Source: Hetaerina americana
Taxonomy: Eukaryota; Arthropoda; Insecta; Odonata; Calopterygidae
Length of the DNA stretch: 64,000 bases
Reading direction: 5' to 3'
NCBI GenBank assembly: GCA_022747635.1
Contig: JAKTNV010000607.1
Location: 1-64,000 of the forward strand
Shown here: positions 12,801 through 28,344 of the stretch, one piece after another
How positions within the stretch are numbered: position 1 is the first letter of the stretch
How the letters are laid out: each line of letters starts with the position of its first letter
Notes under the pieces: generated by a model
The model's database searches: none
What the model was told of the DNA's origin: nothing
What the model saw: the letters and a program-made list of their open reading frames with translations, nothing else
Program-made: the position numbers and the translations under genes

Positions 12801-14703
12801 TTACTAGGTGAATCTGATTAAATATCGCTTCACGAATCACTATTGTCCTCAAAGCCGAGCGTCCTTCGGTTAACGCCACTGCGGGAAATCGGTTGTCGAA
12901 TACGGTGAAGTGACGATCTCGTGTACCTAGTGTCAAAATGCGGCCGGGGTGGATTCTTCAATGGGGCTAATGCGGTAAAGATTTTCACCAAATTTGCAGA
13001 AAGTAGAAATGCTAAAAGGACGGACAGGTAGGCACATGCGGCAACCTTTTTCGTCAGAAATGCACTCGGAAAGAAAGCACTTGTAGGAAGAGTCGCCTTA
13101 ATGAAAACGTTATGCAATCATCTCATAAATGATTATACCGGCCGCTAATTTTAAAGATTTTTCTTTCACGTCAAACTTCGACCTCTTTTCCCTAGATTTC
13201 ATTTCCCTAATCCCGCAAAGAAATAAACAACATTAACGTATGTCCTTCCATCCCTTGTGTATCAACGTAATAAAATTAGCGGGTAAGTTGGGACTGGGAC
13301 CATTTAACTTTTGCCTAGAGAAACATTTTCTGTTCTGTGGCGTGACAAGACAAGTAAAGATTTCTGGAAAGGTTAATTTCGTTCAAAAGAAGGGGAATGA
13401 GCCGTCTCGCACCGGAAAAACCTTCGTGTCCCGCGGAAGGGACCCCGGTTCAAAACTATAACAAGAATCGGTCATTTGGAGGCATGGTGATCAAAGAACT
13501 GGTCTACTTGTCACGTCTGTCTCGATGCATTTGTAATCAATTGCTGATAAATCGTTGCAGTATCGCAAAAAAAAAATTGCGGAAAAGGATGAAAAATCAC
13601 TCAATCGACTTTAAAATACTTGGGGGATTCGTTCAGAGGAGGTTTATCAACATTGTTTCAGCGAGATGCCGATTTCCCAAGAAGGAAACCCGATGCCCAT
13701 TACATAAATTGTTATTTGTGCGAATGATGCTGATTCCATATGCTGTTAACGACGATGCATTCCGTAGAAATAGTTTCTGGGAATTGATTGATTGGATAGA
13801 ATTAGCACAATGGAAAATCCACGGAAGCGCTCACTGCCCGCCATTTTGTTTATTGCGACGCCTGCTCGTCACGACTTGGTGAATGTACAAGGAACGCTGT
13901 TGCCCAGCTGCGTTCTATGCTTGCGAGGTTTCCACAGAAATTTCTTCCTCGTGCGGAATGCCACGTGGGTCATTGCGACAGCCCTTTTCTGGTTAACGTA
14001 GAAACTTGGGGCGAGGACGGGTCGCATTACCTGCCTGCCTCCTCGCGTTGAACCCCCGAGGAGTTTTACGACGTAGCGGATGGGACGGGAGGTTAAGCGG
14101 AATTAGCCTTCGCGGAAAAACGGCCGCGTGGGAAGGGCATGTGGGAACCTGTCATTTACTGCCCCTGGAAGTGAAGCAGGAGCAACGTGACCACAAGCGT
14201 ACCAGTTTCGGAGGGAGACGGACGCCGTGAATCCATATTATTTTTGACGGAGGGAGACATGTAAGTCAAGGCTTACGTCTGAGAAACGAGCATAGCAGGT
14301 CAGTGGTTTGAAAAGTACTGGGTGAAAGGGAAGTAATCATGGGAATATAATATTTTTTCCTTAATATCTCGACGGTCATTTTCATCAAATGCAGACGCAT
14401 AGCAGTAGAAAATATAATTGAAAAGGAGGTAAGAAATTCGTCCATCTTTTATTGTCATAAGTTTCTCCTTTACATTTACTCTATTTTTTCGTGAACCGCG
14501 CGCGTGCACACCAGGTAAGTAGTTGGTGAATCGGAGGAAAGCGTGGGACTCTAATTTTCCAGGTTTTTACGTTTATTTATGTACGTCCTTTGCGGCCGAG
14601 TATTGACGATTGCCCATCGCAGTCGGGTATTTGAAAACTGAAGATTATTTCATGGCCCTTAGAAGGGCCGTTAGGATGCATCAAAGCAATCCCGTCGAGG
14701 AAT

Positions 14704-15075
14704 TTACTTTGAGCTGGTGTACTTGGTGACGGCCTTGGTCCCCTCGGAGACGGCGTGCTTGGCCAGCTCACCGGGAAGCAAGAGCCTGACGGCGGTCTGC
14801 ACCTCCCGGCTGGTGATGGTGGAGCGCTTGTTGTAGTGAGCCAGGCGAGAAGCTTCGGCGGCGATTCTCTCGAAAATATCGTTGACGAAGCTGTTCATGA
14901 TGCTCATGGCCTTGCTGGAGATTCCGGTGTCGGGGTGCACCTGCTTCAGCACTTTGTAGATGTAGATTGCGTAGCTCTCCTTCCTCCTGCGCTTCTTCTT
15001 CTTGTCTCCCTTGGAGATGTTCTTCTGGGCCTTGCCCGCTTTCTTCGCAGCCTTTCCGCTCGTCTTGGGTGGCAT
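14704..15075 (-). CDS. H2B: core histone H2B, copy 2
   Basis: Protein identical to copy 1 (123 residues from the ATG). Its 3' stem-loop is at 14654-14669. The shared promoter with H2A (15076-15293) is unchanged. The unit's only seen substitution, at 14423, lies beyond the 3' end and should not matter for this gene. Confidence 0.97.
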   Translation of the reverse strand: MPPKTSGKAAKKAGKAQKNISKGDKKKKRRRKESYAIYIYKVLKQVHPDTGISSKAMSIMNSFVNDIFERIAAEASRLAHYNKRSTITSREVQTAVRLLLPGELAKHAVSEGTKAVTKYTSSK

Positions 15076-15200
15076 GGTGATCACGTTCGGCGAACGGGGT
15101 CGATTTCAGTATTTTCGCCGATCATCAGTCGCCTGCTTATGTACCCCTGGTCCGTTCCGTGAGCCGAATCTCCTCGACGACCAATCACGTAAAAGCATGA

Positions 15201-15668
<468 letters not shown>

Positions 15669-16449
15669 GCATCACGCTGTGCGCATAAAAGGTCCTTTTC
15701 AGGACCAGAACATACTAGAGAGATGTACGCGATAAATGTCATGTGAAAAAAATAATAATAACAATAAACGTAATAAGCATAGCGAATGAAACGTGGAGCT
15801 ATAATTGGGCTAAGGTAAACGATGGGAAATAAAGCGTATAAAAAGTGAAAGCGTTTGTGCTGAAATGCAACGAAGAATGATTGAAGGTGACACTGCTTCG
15901 TTTACAATGTATTTCATAGTCTGTCATAAAATTTCACCTGCAATCTGCCGCTTAACTACGTTATTTCTTGTTAACATGTATGGTTGCAACGGCGCGATAC
16001 ACATTGTCGCCAGTCCGTTGCCACGTGCTTATTCATGTACGGTTGCAACGGCGCGATATACATTGTTGCCACGTGCTTATTCATGTACGGTTGCAACGGC
16101 GCGAAGTACATTGTTGCCCCGTGCTTATTCCTGTACGGTTGCAACGGCGCGATATACATTGTCGCCAGTCCGTTGCCACGTGCTTATTCCGATTCGCTGA
16201 CAATGTCTTTAACGTCGGTAAAGGCTCATACAATTTCAACTCTATTATCACCGCCATTTTTTTTTTGCGTTCGAACAGGTCTTACTTTACTATTTATCGC
16301 CGTCACACACGCTATGGCGAATAGGGAATAATTTTTCGTTCCGTTATGGCAAAGGATTGGCTCCATCTCTGAACATTGTATTGGTCCTTAGAAGGACCTT
16401 TTTTATCGACGTACGCCGGGTGTCGGATGGCGATCCCGTCGCGTCGTGT

Positions 16450-16824
<375 letters not shown>

Positions 16825-16930
16825 TTATAAACGTCGCCGCCGCGGCGATGACGTACCCGACCTCTCCACCAATCAGCGTCGCCCGTACTATCTGGCGCCA
16901 TTCTCGGAAGTGCTTAAAAGACGGCGTTGA

Positions 16931-17365
<435 letters not shown>

Positions 17366-17861
17366 AAAGCTACTTTCGGCCGAAAAACAAAGGTCCTTTT
17401 CAGGACCAGTACATACTTAAAAGTTTGAATTTAGCACGATCGCACAATAATTAACGACGATGTAAATCCATTGGAATGATGGACGACATGAAATTTCCTT
17501 TGCGCATGGCAAGTGCGTTTGCACGGCTACGCATGAAATGAGATGAAATAAAAGTTCGTGCGATGCTTACCTGACGCGCTTAACGAAAAGAAAACAATAC
17601 TCCGTGACGTGTTGTTCATTTTACACGTTCTATGAATGTTATTCTTAATTTTTTTTTTCGTCCGTCCATGTCGCATCATCAATTTTAAATAGGACCGTTG
17701 TTTTTGCATGGCATTAATCATGATAAATGTTAACTTTGGGCGTGCTCAGTGGCGTGGGCATTGAGTGGCAAGCATCTTTGGAAGACATGATGGTCCTAAA
17801 AAGGACCGAGATTGGACGCTGTCTGCTGTCCTAGGTGCGCCGGTGGCGAAGCAGTGATGGT

Positions 17862-18608
17862 TCACTTCTTTTTCTGGGCGGCGGAAGGTTTCTTGGCGGC
17901 GGGCTTGGCCTTGGTGGGCGTCTTCTTGGGCTTGGGGGTCTTGGGTTTGGTGGCCGCCTTTTTCGCCTTCGACGGGGACTTTGCCGCCTTGGCGGCGGGT
18001 TTCCCAGCCGCCGGCTTCTTCTTTGGCTTGTCCGCCGCCTTCTTCGCCTTCTTGGCTGGTGGCGCGGACTTGCTTCGCTCCTTGGGCGCGGACCTCTTGG
18101 TGCCACTGGACGCCTTCTCGGAGGACTTCTTGGCTCCGACCGCTTTCGGTTTCTTTACTCCCGTCTTCTTGACGACCTTTTTCGCCTTGGTCGTCCCGCT
18201 GGCTGCCGCGGGTGCGGCCTTCTTGCTGTGGCTCAGCTTGAAGGAACCTGAGGCGCCCTTTCCCTTGGTCTGGACGAGAGTTCCGGCGGTGACGGCCGCC
18301 TTGAGGTACTTCTTGATGAAAGGCGAGAGCCTCTCGGCGTCCACTTTGTAGCTGGCTGCGATGTACTTCTTGATGGCTTGAAGGGAAGAGCCACCGCGCT
18401 CCTTGAGGCCCTTGACTGCGTTGTTAACCATCTCGGAAGTGGGCGGGTGCGACGGCTTTGCGCGAGCCTTCTTGGCTGCTCCGCCCTTGCTGGCCTTCTT
18501 GGAAGCCGCGGAGGTTCCTGAAGAAGGCAGGGGTTTTACTGCGACGGTGCCCGAAGGCTGGGCTGCCGGTGGTGCGGCTGCCGCTGCTCCAGATGCTGCG
18601 TCTGCCAT
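17862..18608 (-). CDS. H1: linker histone H1, copy 3
   Basis: 248 residues, identical to copy 2, with a full globular domain and tail. The 3' stem-loop is at 17792-17807. The upstream region matches the ordinary uninterrupted H1 promoter. Confidence 0.97.
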   Translation of the reverse strand: MADAASGAAAAAPPAAQPSGTVAVKPLPSSGTSAASKKASKGGAAKKARAKPSHPPTSEMVNNAVKGLKERGGSSLQAIKKYIAASYKVDAERLSPFIKKYLKAAVTAGTLVQTKGKGASGSFKLSHSKKAAPAAASGTTKAKKVVKKTGVKKPKAVGAKKSSEKASSGTKRSAPKERSKSAPPAKKAKKAADKPKKKPAAGKPAAKAAKSPSKAKKAATKPKTPKPKKTPTKAKPAAKKPSAAQKKK

Positions 18609-21600
18609 GTTATCGGCTGCTGCGTGATGATAGAAAGAGAAAATTACCAAGACATGGATTTCTTACGAAAGTCCACCTTGCTATCGTACCATTTCGGAGC
18701 AAAATACGATCTCTTCCTCTCGCCTCCGGTGCGCTTCTCGGATTGTTTGTACTCCACTCCTCCTCCGACTTTCGCGTTTCGGAGAGTGTCGGGGGCGCGT
18801 AACGAGGGCGCCTTGCGCCGCGGCGCCCGTCAGGGTTCCACCCTGTCGGCCGTGGCGGCGCCAGGCGTTTGGCGAGCCCAGTTCGTGTGCAGCGGGTCGT
18901 CAAAATACGGGTTGTCGTCCTGTCGAAGGCGTACCCGGGAATAAACGTTGCACACGTTTCTACCGGGGTCGATTCCTCGAGATCCGAGGTAACGTACGTT
19001 CGAGGCCATCCTTCACCTGGTATTGGACGCGCTCGCGACCCGGTGGGCCGCGCGCCGGCCGCGGAAAGCGGCCCCGAGAAGACGGTCCCTTCGGACGCCT
19101 TCCCCCTGACTCGGCGCCTGTCAAACCTTCCTCCTGTTCCTCCCCGGTGCCTGTCCCGTAAGCGGACGTTTATGCATTTTTCGACGACTCGGGGGCGTCG
19201 CGACGCACCCACCTCCCGCGCCCGTGGGAAAGGATTATCGAGTCGCAAATGGAGACGGAGTCACCCGTTAAGCGCACGCCTTACGACGCGTCCGCGTGGG
19301 CTTCGAAATGGTTGCATGGGGTGGCCGAAGGGGAAAAAGAAATGAACTGTACGCACGCGAATGGGACGTCAAAGTTCACGTACAACAAAGTCGAGGATGG
19401 CGCCGAATTATGCTTTAGCCCCGTGAGCGGGCGGGAAAAACAATGTAGTAGCCGAGGGCGCGCAGTGGCGACCCGGCCGTGACGAGTTTGCTCCGTCTCC
19501 AACGGCTTCGGACGTCGGTACCTCGTTGCGGGATGATGAATTTGTAGCAACCGGCATGTCTTCGGAAACGAAATGATACTTCATCACGGGAAAACTCTTA
19601 TTGTCGTTGAAACGGCGCCACATCCACGTTTCCGCGGATGTCTACCCTAGTTTCCTTGCACGTCTTTCGAAGAGGAGAGTCGTCTGCCGTCGACTTGTTA
19701 TCGCGTACATTTCTTTTATTAACCTTCCTTATCTGTGCGATGCGTTGGATGTGCTTTTCTCCACGGTGCCGTCAAGTTACGGAATACACCCCTACGACCT
19801 TAAAAAAAAATCCCTCCCACACACACGCTGTATGTCACGTTAAATGACCCTGTGTGATGGGATACCTCGGGGACGTAGTCAACGTGAAAGCGACTCCTTG
19901 AAAACCAGGCTCTCGTAAGCGTACGTAATTCGTGTCGGCAATTTCGCTCGGTACACATCCCCCGCCGTACGTCTTATTCACGGAAACGGCGAAAATAGGG
20001 CGCATCGCGGGATTGTATGCGCGATCATTACGATGGGAATCGCCATAAGCAAATAGGACAGATGCGTTTAACTCAATAATATCCACATCCCTTTCGTCGT
20101 AGTTGCGGAGCTATGACGGCTTGTATTCGTGTCACAATATTTTTCAGTTGCTTCCAACCTAATTTCACATCGTTTCCACTTGTTTCCAATCGACATAATG
20201 TGTGTCAAGCATATGGATCTTGTTTTTTACCTCCATGCCGTTGGAATAATATCTTTCATTAGAGCAATGGTCGACTTTTCCTTGTAACTTTCGAGGGTCG
20301 GGATAGTGATTGACGGATAAGGTAGAGTGAATAGCCCTTACCTGGAAAACATTCCTGTGAATAAATAAAAAAAACGTGGGAAAAAGCCGTCGGGGCGTGA
20401 TGCGGCGTTCAATAGTGATGACAGATTATACTATCTGGCGTAGGAAAGACTTGAACACGATTTTTCCTGGGATCGTAATCAGGGATCCAGGCTGGTTTCC
20501 AGTGCTTGCGGGGTTGGGGGGACTAGGGGCGGCATTAACAGCCGGAACCGTTCATTCCTCTACGACCTCTCTTTCGTGGAACTCTATCACCGTCGACAGT
20601 TCACGGAACATCATTTCTCGGTTCTGTCTCGAAGAAGCCCCTGTGTTAATTCAATTACTCAGTATCTACTTCGTTCTGCATTACTTAATCAATACATGTG
20701 GACCCATCAAATATTTCATCCCCGTTCATTGTTGATTCCTTGAGGTTCTTAGCGATGCGGAAGCAACTTTATCGTCACGAGTAATAAAAGAACGATGATT
20801 AACAATTTTAAGCTGTCTGGTACCTAGCACATCACCATAAAAGATACGAAATAAGCATTCCAGTGAACAGGAAAACAAATTGTCGTCTTTTCCCCGGCCA
20901 ATCTGGGATCATTGCAATGTGAAGCGAAAGTCAATCAGGAGTTAAGAGGATTCAATCCACTCACGATGAAGTAGACGACTGAAGGTTGCGTAGGTCTATG
21001 TGCACGTTCGTGTGTGTTAGTTTCTAGTGTTCATATGTAAATGACAGTTGTGTCAATGGGGGAACGTTATTCGAAAGTAACACTAGTTGACTCGAATTTA
21101 ATCATTCTTATTACCAGTAGTTGCATTGCAAAATTTGACATTATCACGGCAGGAGGTAGGTGATGACTGTCATAAATGTTCGCTAATGGAGGACGTTTGT
21201 CATCCATTCCGAGATTTTGAAAAAAAAACTGTCTCCGTTTACATATCGCTGCGTACCCGAGATATTTTACTAATTTGGTACTCTGTGTGGATGAATTTAT
21301 TAACAGATGTCATAAGGGTGATTTCAACTACACAAATTTGACAAAGTTCAATGTTAAGTATTAACGCCTCGCTGTGACTGGTATGACATTACATGATATC
21401 CCGGTGATTAAGCATCACCACAACTGCTAAGGTAATTAATCGTCATGGTGTATATCATGAGTCTTAAAATCACACGATCGTTATGAAATTTACACCGCTT
21501 CACGGCTCGTCGGCATTTTCTCCCGTCCGTAGTTAAGTTGTATGTTACTAAGTTGCCTAGGCAAGGACGTTATTCCATTCCATTCCCGGCCACTGTTACT

Positions 21601-23498
21601 AGGTGAATCTGATTAAATATCGCTTCACGAATCACTATTGTCCTCAAAGCCGAGCGTCCTTCGGTTAACGCCACTGCGGGAAATCGGTTGTCGAATACGG
21701 TGAAGTGACGATCTCGTGTACCTAGTGTCAAAATGCGGCCGGGGTGGATTCTTCAATGGGGCTAATGCGGTAAAGATTTTCACCAAATTTGCAGAAAGTA
21801 GAAATGCTAAAAGGACGGACAGGTAGGCACATGCGGCAACCTTTTTCGTCAGAAATGCACTCGGAAAGAAAGCACTTGTAGGAAGAGTCGCCTTAATGAA
21901 AACGTTATGCAATCATCTCATAAATGATTATACCGGCCGCTAATTTTAAAGATTTTTCTTTCACGTCAAACTTCGACCTCTTTTCCCTAGATTTCATTTC
22001 CCTAATCCCGCAAAGAAATAAACAACATTAACGTATGTCCTTCCATCCCTTGTGTATCAACGTAATAAAATTAGCGGGTAAGTTGGGACTGGGACCATTT
22101 AACTTTTGCCTAGAGAAACATTTTCTGTTCTGTGGCGTGACAAGACAAGTAAAGATTTCTGGAAAGGTTAATTTCGTTCAAAAGAAGGGGAATGAGCCGT
22201 CTCGCACCGGAAAAACCTTCGTGTCCCGCGGAAGGGACCCCGGTTCAAAACTATAACAAGAATCGGTCATTTGGAGGCATGGTGATCAAAGAACTGGTCT
22301 ACTTGTCACGTCTGTCTCGATGCATTTGTAATCAATTGCTGATAAATCGTTGCAGTATCGCAAAAAAAAAATTGCGGAAAAGGATGAAAAATCACTCAAT
22401 CGACTTTAAAATACTTGGGGGATTCGTTCAGAGGAGGTTTATCAACATTGTTTCAGCGAGATGCCGATTTCCCAAGAAGGAAACCCGATGCCCATTACAT
22501 AAATTGTTATTTGTGCGAATGATGCTGATTCCATATGCTGTTAACGACGATGCATTCCGTAGAAATAGTTTCTGGGAATTGATTGATTGGATAGAATTAG
22601 CACAATGGAAAATCCACGGAAGCGCTCACTGCCCGCCATTTTGTTTATTGCGACGCCTGCTCGTCACGACTTGGTGAATGTACAAGGAACGCTGTTGCCC
22701 AGCTGCGTTCTATGCTTGCGAGGTTTCCACAGAAATTTCTTCCTCGTGCGGAATGCCACGTGGGTCATTGCGACAGCCCTTTTCTGGTTAACGTAGAAAC
22801 TTGGGGCGAGGACGGGTCGCATTACCTGCCTGCCTCCTCGCGTTGAACCCCCGAGGAGTTTTACGACGTAGCGGATGGGACGGGAGGTTAAGCGGAATTA
22901 GCCTTCGCGGAAAAACGGCCGCGTGGGAAGGGCATGTGGGAACCTGTCATTTACTGCCCCTGGAAGTGAAGCAGGAGCAACGTGACCACAAGCGTACCAG
23001 TTTCGGAGGGAGACGGACGCCGTGAATCCATATTATTTTTGACGGAGGGAGACATGTAAGTCAAGGCTTACGTCTGAGAAACGAGCATAGCAGGTCAGTG
23101 GTTTGAAAAGTACTGGGTGAAAGGGAAGTAATCATGGGAATATAATATTTTTTCCTTAATATCTCGACGGTCATTTTCATCAAATGCAGACGCATAGCAG
23201 TAGAAAATATAATTGAATAGGAGGTAAGAAATTCGTCCATCTTTTATTGTCATAAGTTTCTCCTTTACATTTACTCTATTTTTTCGTGAACCGCGCGCGT
23301 GCACACCAGGTAAGTAGTTGGTGAATCGGAGGAAAGCGTGGGACTCTAATTTTCCAGGTTTTTACGTTTATTTATGTACGTCCTTTGCGGCCGAGTATTG
23401 ACGATTGCCCATCGCAGTCGGGTATTTGAAAACTGAAGATTATTTCATGGCCCTTAGAAGGGCCGTTAGGATGCATCAAAGCAATCCCGTCGAGGAAT

Positions 23499-23870
23499 TT
23501 ACTTTGAGCTGGTGTACTTGGTGACGGCCTTGGTCCCCTCGGAGACGGCGTGCTTGGCCAGCTCACCGGGAAGCAAGAGCCTGACGGCGGTCTGCACCTC
23601 CCGGCTGGTGATGGTGGAGCGCTTGTTGTAGTGAGCCAGGCGAGAAGCTTCGGCGGCGATTCTCTCGAAAATATCGTTGACGAAGCTGTTCATGATGCTC
23701 ATGGCCTTGCTGGAGATTCCGGTGTCGGGGTGCACCTGCTTCAGCACTTTGTAGATGTAGATTGCGTAGCTCTCCTTCCTCCTGCGCTTCTTCTTCTTGT
23801 CTCCCTTGGAGATGTTCTTCTGGGCCTTGCCCGCTTTCTTCGCAGCCTTTCCGCTCGTCTTGGGTGGCAT
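23499..23870 (-). CDS. H2B: core histone H2B, copy 3
   Basis: Protein identical to copy 1. The 3' stem-loop is at 23449-23464. It diverges from H2A across 23871-24088. Confidence 0.97.
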   Translation of the reverse strand: MPPKTSGKAAKKAGKAQKNISKGDKKKKRRRKESYAIYIYKVLKQVHPDTGISSKAMSIMNSFVNDIFERIAAEASRLAHYNKRSTITSREVQTAVRLLLPGELAKHAVSEGTKAVTKYTSSK

Positions 23871-23995
23871 GGTGATCACGTTCGGCGAACGGGGTCGATT
23901 TCAGTATTTTCGCCGATCATCAGTCGCCTGCTTATGTACCCCTGGTCCGTTCCGTGAGCCGAATCTCCTCGACGACCAATCACGTAAAAGCATGA

Positions 23996-24463
<468 letters not shown>

Positions 24464-25244
24464 GCATCACGCTGTGCGCATAAAAGGTCCTTTTCAGGAC
24501 CAGAACATACTAGAGAGATGTACGCGATAAATGTCATGTGAAAAAAATAATAATAACAATAAACGTAATAAGCATAGCGAATGAAACGTGGAGCTATAAT
24601 TGGGCTAAGGTAAACGATGGGAAATAAAGCGTATAAAAAGTGAAAGCGTTTGTGCTGAAATGCAACGAAGAATGATTGAAGGTGACACTGCTTCGTTTAC
24701 AATGTATTTCATAGTCTGTCATAAAATTTCACCTGCAATCTGCCGCTTAACTACGTTATTTCTTGTTAACATGTATGGTTGCAACGGCGCGATACACATT
24801 GTCGCCAGTCCGTTGCCACGTGCTTATTCATGTACGGTTGCAACGGCGCGATATACATTGTTGCCACGTGCTTATTCATGTACGGTTGCAACGGCGCGAA
24901 GTACATTGTTGCCCCGTGCTTATTCCTGTACGGTTGCAACGGCGCGATATACATTGTCGCCAGTCCGTTGCCACGTGCTTATTCCGATTCGCTGACAATG
25001 TCTTTAACGTCGGTAAAGGCTCATACAATTTCAACTCTATTATCACCGCCATTTTTTTTTTGCGTTCGAACAGGTCTTACTTTACTATTTATCGCCGTCA
25101 CACACGCTATGGCGAATAGGGAATAATTTTTCGTTCCGTTATGGCAAAGGATTGGCTCCATCTCTGAACATTGTATTGGTCCTTAGAAGGACCTTTTTTA
25201 TCGACGTACGCCGGGTGTCGGATGGCGATCCCGTCGCGTCGTGT

Positions 25245-25619
<375 letters not shown>

Positions 25620-25725
25620 TTATAAACGTCGCCGCCGCGGCGATGACGTACCCGACCTCTCCACCAATCAGCGTCGCCCGTACTATCTGGCGCCATTCTC
25701 GGAAGTGCTTAAAAGACGGCGTTGA

Positions 25726-26160
<435 letters not shown>

Positions 26161-26656
26161 AAAGCTACTTTCGGCCGAAAAACAAAGGTCCTTTTCAGGA
26201 CCAGTACATACTTAAAAGTTTGAATTTAGCACGATCGCACAATAATTAACGACGATGTAAATCCATTGGAATGATGGACGACATGAAATTTCCTTTGCGC
26301 ATGGCAAGTGCGTTTGCACGGCTACGCATGAAATGAGATGAAATAAAAGTTCGTGCGATGCTTACCTGACGCGCTTAACGAAAAGAAAACAATACTCCGT
26401 GACGTGTTGTTCATTTTACACGTTCTATGAATGTTATTCTTAATTTTTTTTTTCGTCCGTCCATGTCGCATCATCAATTTTAAATAGGACCGTTGTTTTT
26501 GCATGGCATTAATCATGATAAATGTTAACTTTGGGCGTGCTCAGTGGCGTGGGCATTGAGTGGCAAGCATCTTTGGAAGACATGATGGTCCTAAAAAGGA
26601 CCGAGATTGGACGCTGTCTGCTGTCCTAGGTGCGCCGGTGGCGAAGCAGTGATGGT

Positions 26657-27403
26657 TCACTTCTTTTTCTGGGCGGCGGAAGGTTTCTTGGCGGCGGGCT
26701 TGGCCTTGGTGGGCGTCTTCTTGGGCTTGGGGGTCTTGGGTTTGGTGGCCGCCTTTTTCGCCTTCGACGGGGACTTTGCCGCCTTGGCGGCGGGTTTCCC
26801 AGCCGCCGGCTTCTTCTTTGGCTTGTCCGCCGCCTTCTTCGCCTTCTTGGCTGGTGGCGCGGACTTGCTTCGCTCCTTGGGCGCGGACCTCTTGGTGCCA
26901 CTGGACGCCTTCTCGGAGGACTTCTTGGCTCCGACCGCTTTCGGTTTCTTTACTCCCGTCTTCTTGACGACCTTTTTCGCCTTGGTCGTCCCGCTGGCTG
27001 CCGCGGGTGCGGCCTTCTTGCTGTGGCTCAGCTTGAAGGAACCTGAGGCGCCCTTTCCCTTGGTCTGGACGAGAGTTCCGGCGGTGACGGCCGCCTTGAG
27101 GTACTTCTTGATGAAAGGCGAGAGCCTCTCGGCGTCCACTTTGTAGCTGGCTGCGATGTACTTCTTGATGGCTTGAAGGGAAGAGCCACCGCGCTCCTTG
27201 AGGCCCTTGACTGCGTTGTTAACCATCTCGGAAGTGGGCGGGTGCGACGGCTTTGCGCGAGCCTTCTTGGCTGCTCCGCCCTTGCTGGCCTTCTTGGAAG
27301 CCGCGGAGGTTCCTGAAGAAGGCAGGGGTTTTACTGCGACGGTGCCCGAAGGCTGGGCTGCCGGTGGTGCGGCTGCCGCTGCTCCAGATGCTGCGTCTGC
27401 CAT
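26657..27403 (-). CDS. H1: linker histone H1, copy 4 (promoter replaced by LINE fragment)
   Basis: The coding sequence is intact and identical to copy 2 (248 residues), with the stem-loop at 26587-26602. Normal upstream sequence stops 42 nt before the ATG (27445). There, 82 bp of the ordinary promoter is replaced by 901 bp of a truncated LINE. The lost segment includes the only weak TATA-like stretch (minus-strand TATTTTG) seen upstream of H1. Expression of this copy is therefore doubtful although the protein is unbroken. Confidence 0.95.
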   Translation of the reverse strand: MADAASGAAAAAPPAAQPSGTVAVKPLPSSGTSAASKKASKGGAAKKARAKPSHPPTSEMVNNAVKGLKERGGSSLQAIKKYIAASYKVDAERLSPFIKKYLKAAVTAGTLVQTKGKGASGSFKLSHSKKAAPAAASGTTKAKKVVKKTGVKKPKAVGAKKSSEKASSGTKRSAPKERSKSAPPAKKAKKAADKPKKKPAAGKPAAKAAKSPSKAKKAATKPKTPKPKKTPTKAKPAAKKPSAAQKKK

Positions 27404-27568
27404 GTTATCGGCTGCTGCGTGATGATAGAAAGAGAAAATTACCAACCACCACGATGTTTCACCGGCTTTCTCGATGCCGGCTCCTTCCGCTGCCCAGCAT
27501 TTCTGCTCTTCAGCGGTGATGCACTCGGCGAAACGCCCGGAATCCTAAGGGACTCCGTCAATATCGAA

Positions 27569-27667
27569 CCTTTTCAAAGCATAAATGCTCGAAAAGGCCG
27601 AAAGGATGAAGTTCCCGAAGGACCCCGTCACTGTCGTACCATTTCGGAGCATGTGGCTCCGAAATGG
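27569..27667. repeat. two perfect hairpins at the LINE fragment's ORF end and 3' tail
   Basis: At 27639-27667 a 12 bp perfect stem (ccatttcggagc/gctccgaaatgg) with a 5 nt loop lies at the end of the ORF. At 27569-27597 a 7 bp stem (ccttttc/gaaaagg) encloses a second stem (agcat/atgct). LINE 3' ends often carry structures recognised by their reverse transcriptase; that role here is inferred. Confidence 0.7.
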
Positions 27668-28344
27668 CCGTTGGACTTTCTGCGTTTCGCCGGCGGCTGG
27701 TCTTCCTCGTTGCCGGTGCCCGCGCATGGACGTGGATGCTTATCCCACGGGAGAACCACAGCATCAGTGATGCTGCGGATTTCCCCGTGGGATGATGATG
27801 CCGCTCGATCCCGGAACATGGCCGTCCGCTCACGAAGGACAGCATCCAGTGGTGGTAATTTTCCGATTTCATAAAGCGCCTCGTTCCCTGGTTTCCAACC
27901 AAGGCGCAGCGTCGCCCGCAGACTCTTCCTGTCCGCGGTGCACAGGATTCTCTCCGCCTTCTTGCCCATAACGCCGCACCACGCAGGCGCCGCGTACGTG
28001 AGGTTAGGGCGAAGCACCGCCGCGAAAAGTTGAAGCCGCCGGCGGAGAGGAAGGCACGGATGTCCAAGTATGGGCGCGAGGAGATGCCGCCGAGATGCCG
28101 CAATCCCGGATGTCCGCTTGGCGTGGTTCACCATGTTGAGGCGCTTGTCGAGAAGTACGCCCAGGTAGAGAACGGATCTCTTCCAAGGAACTTCCGTGAG
28201 TCCGACGAGAATTTCGCCGGGCTCCTTCGGTCCCTTGGAAAAGACGATCGCCTGGGTTTTCTTCTCGTTGACGCCGAATCGCCAAAGGGAAAACCACGCC
28301 GTGAGAGCGTCGACCGCCCGCTGCAGGTATCGCGCTGCCAGATG
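27628..28344 (-). pseudogene. partial ORF2 of a non-LTR retrotransposon (C-terminal RT region)
   Basis: About 238 codons open to a stop. The recognisable motifs lie after the catalytic YADD box: a helix ending in WRFGVNEKKTQAIVFSKG (typical V/LN..KT..I.F of LINE RTs), then YLGVLLDKRLNMVNHAKR, then LRPNLTYAAPAWCG. Endonuclease and catalytic RT motifs are missing, so no active enzyme can be made. The frame happens to read on into host DNA upstream, giving an ATG that is not original. Confidence 0.85.
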
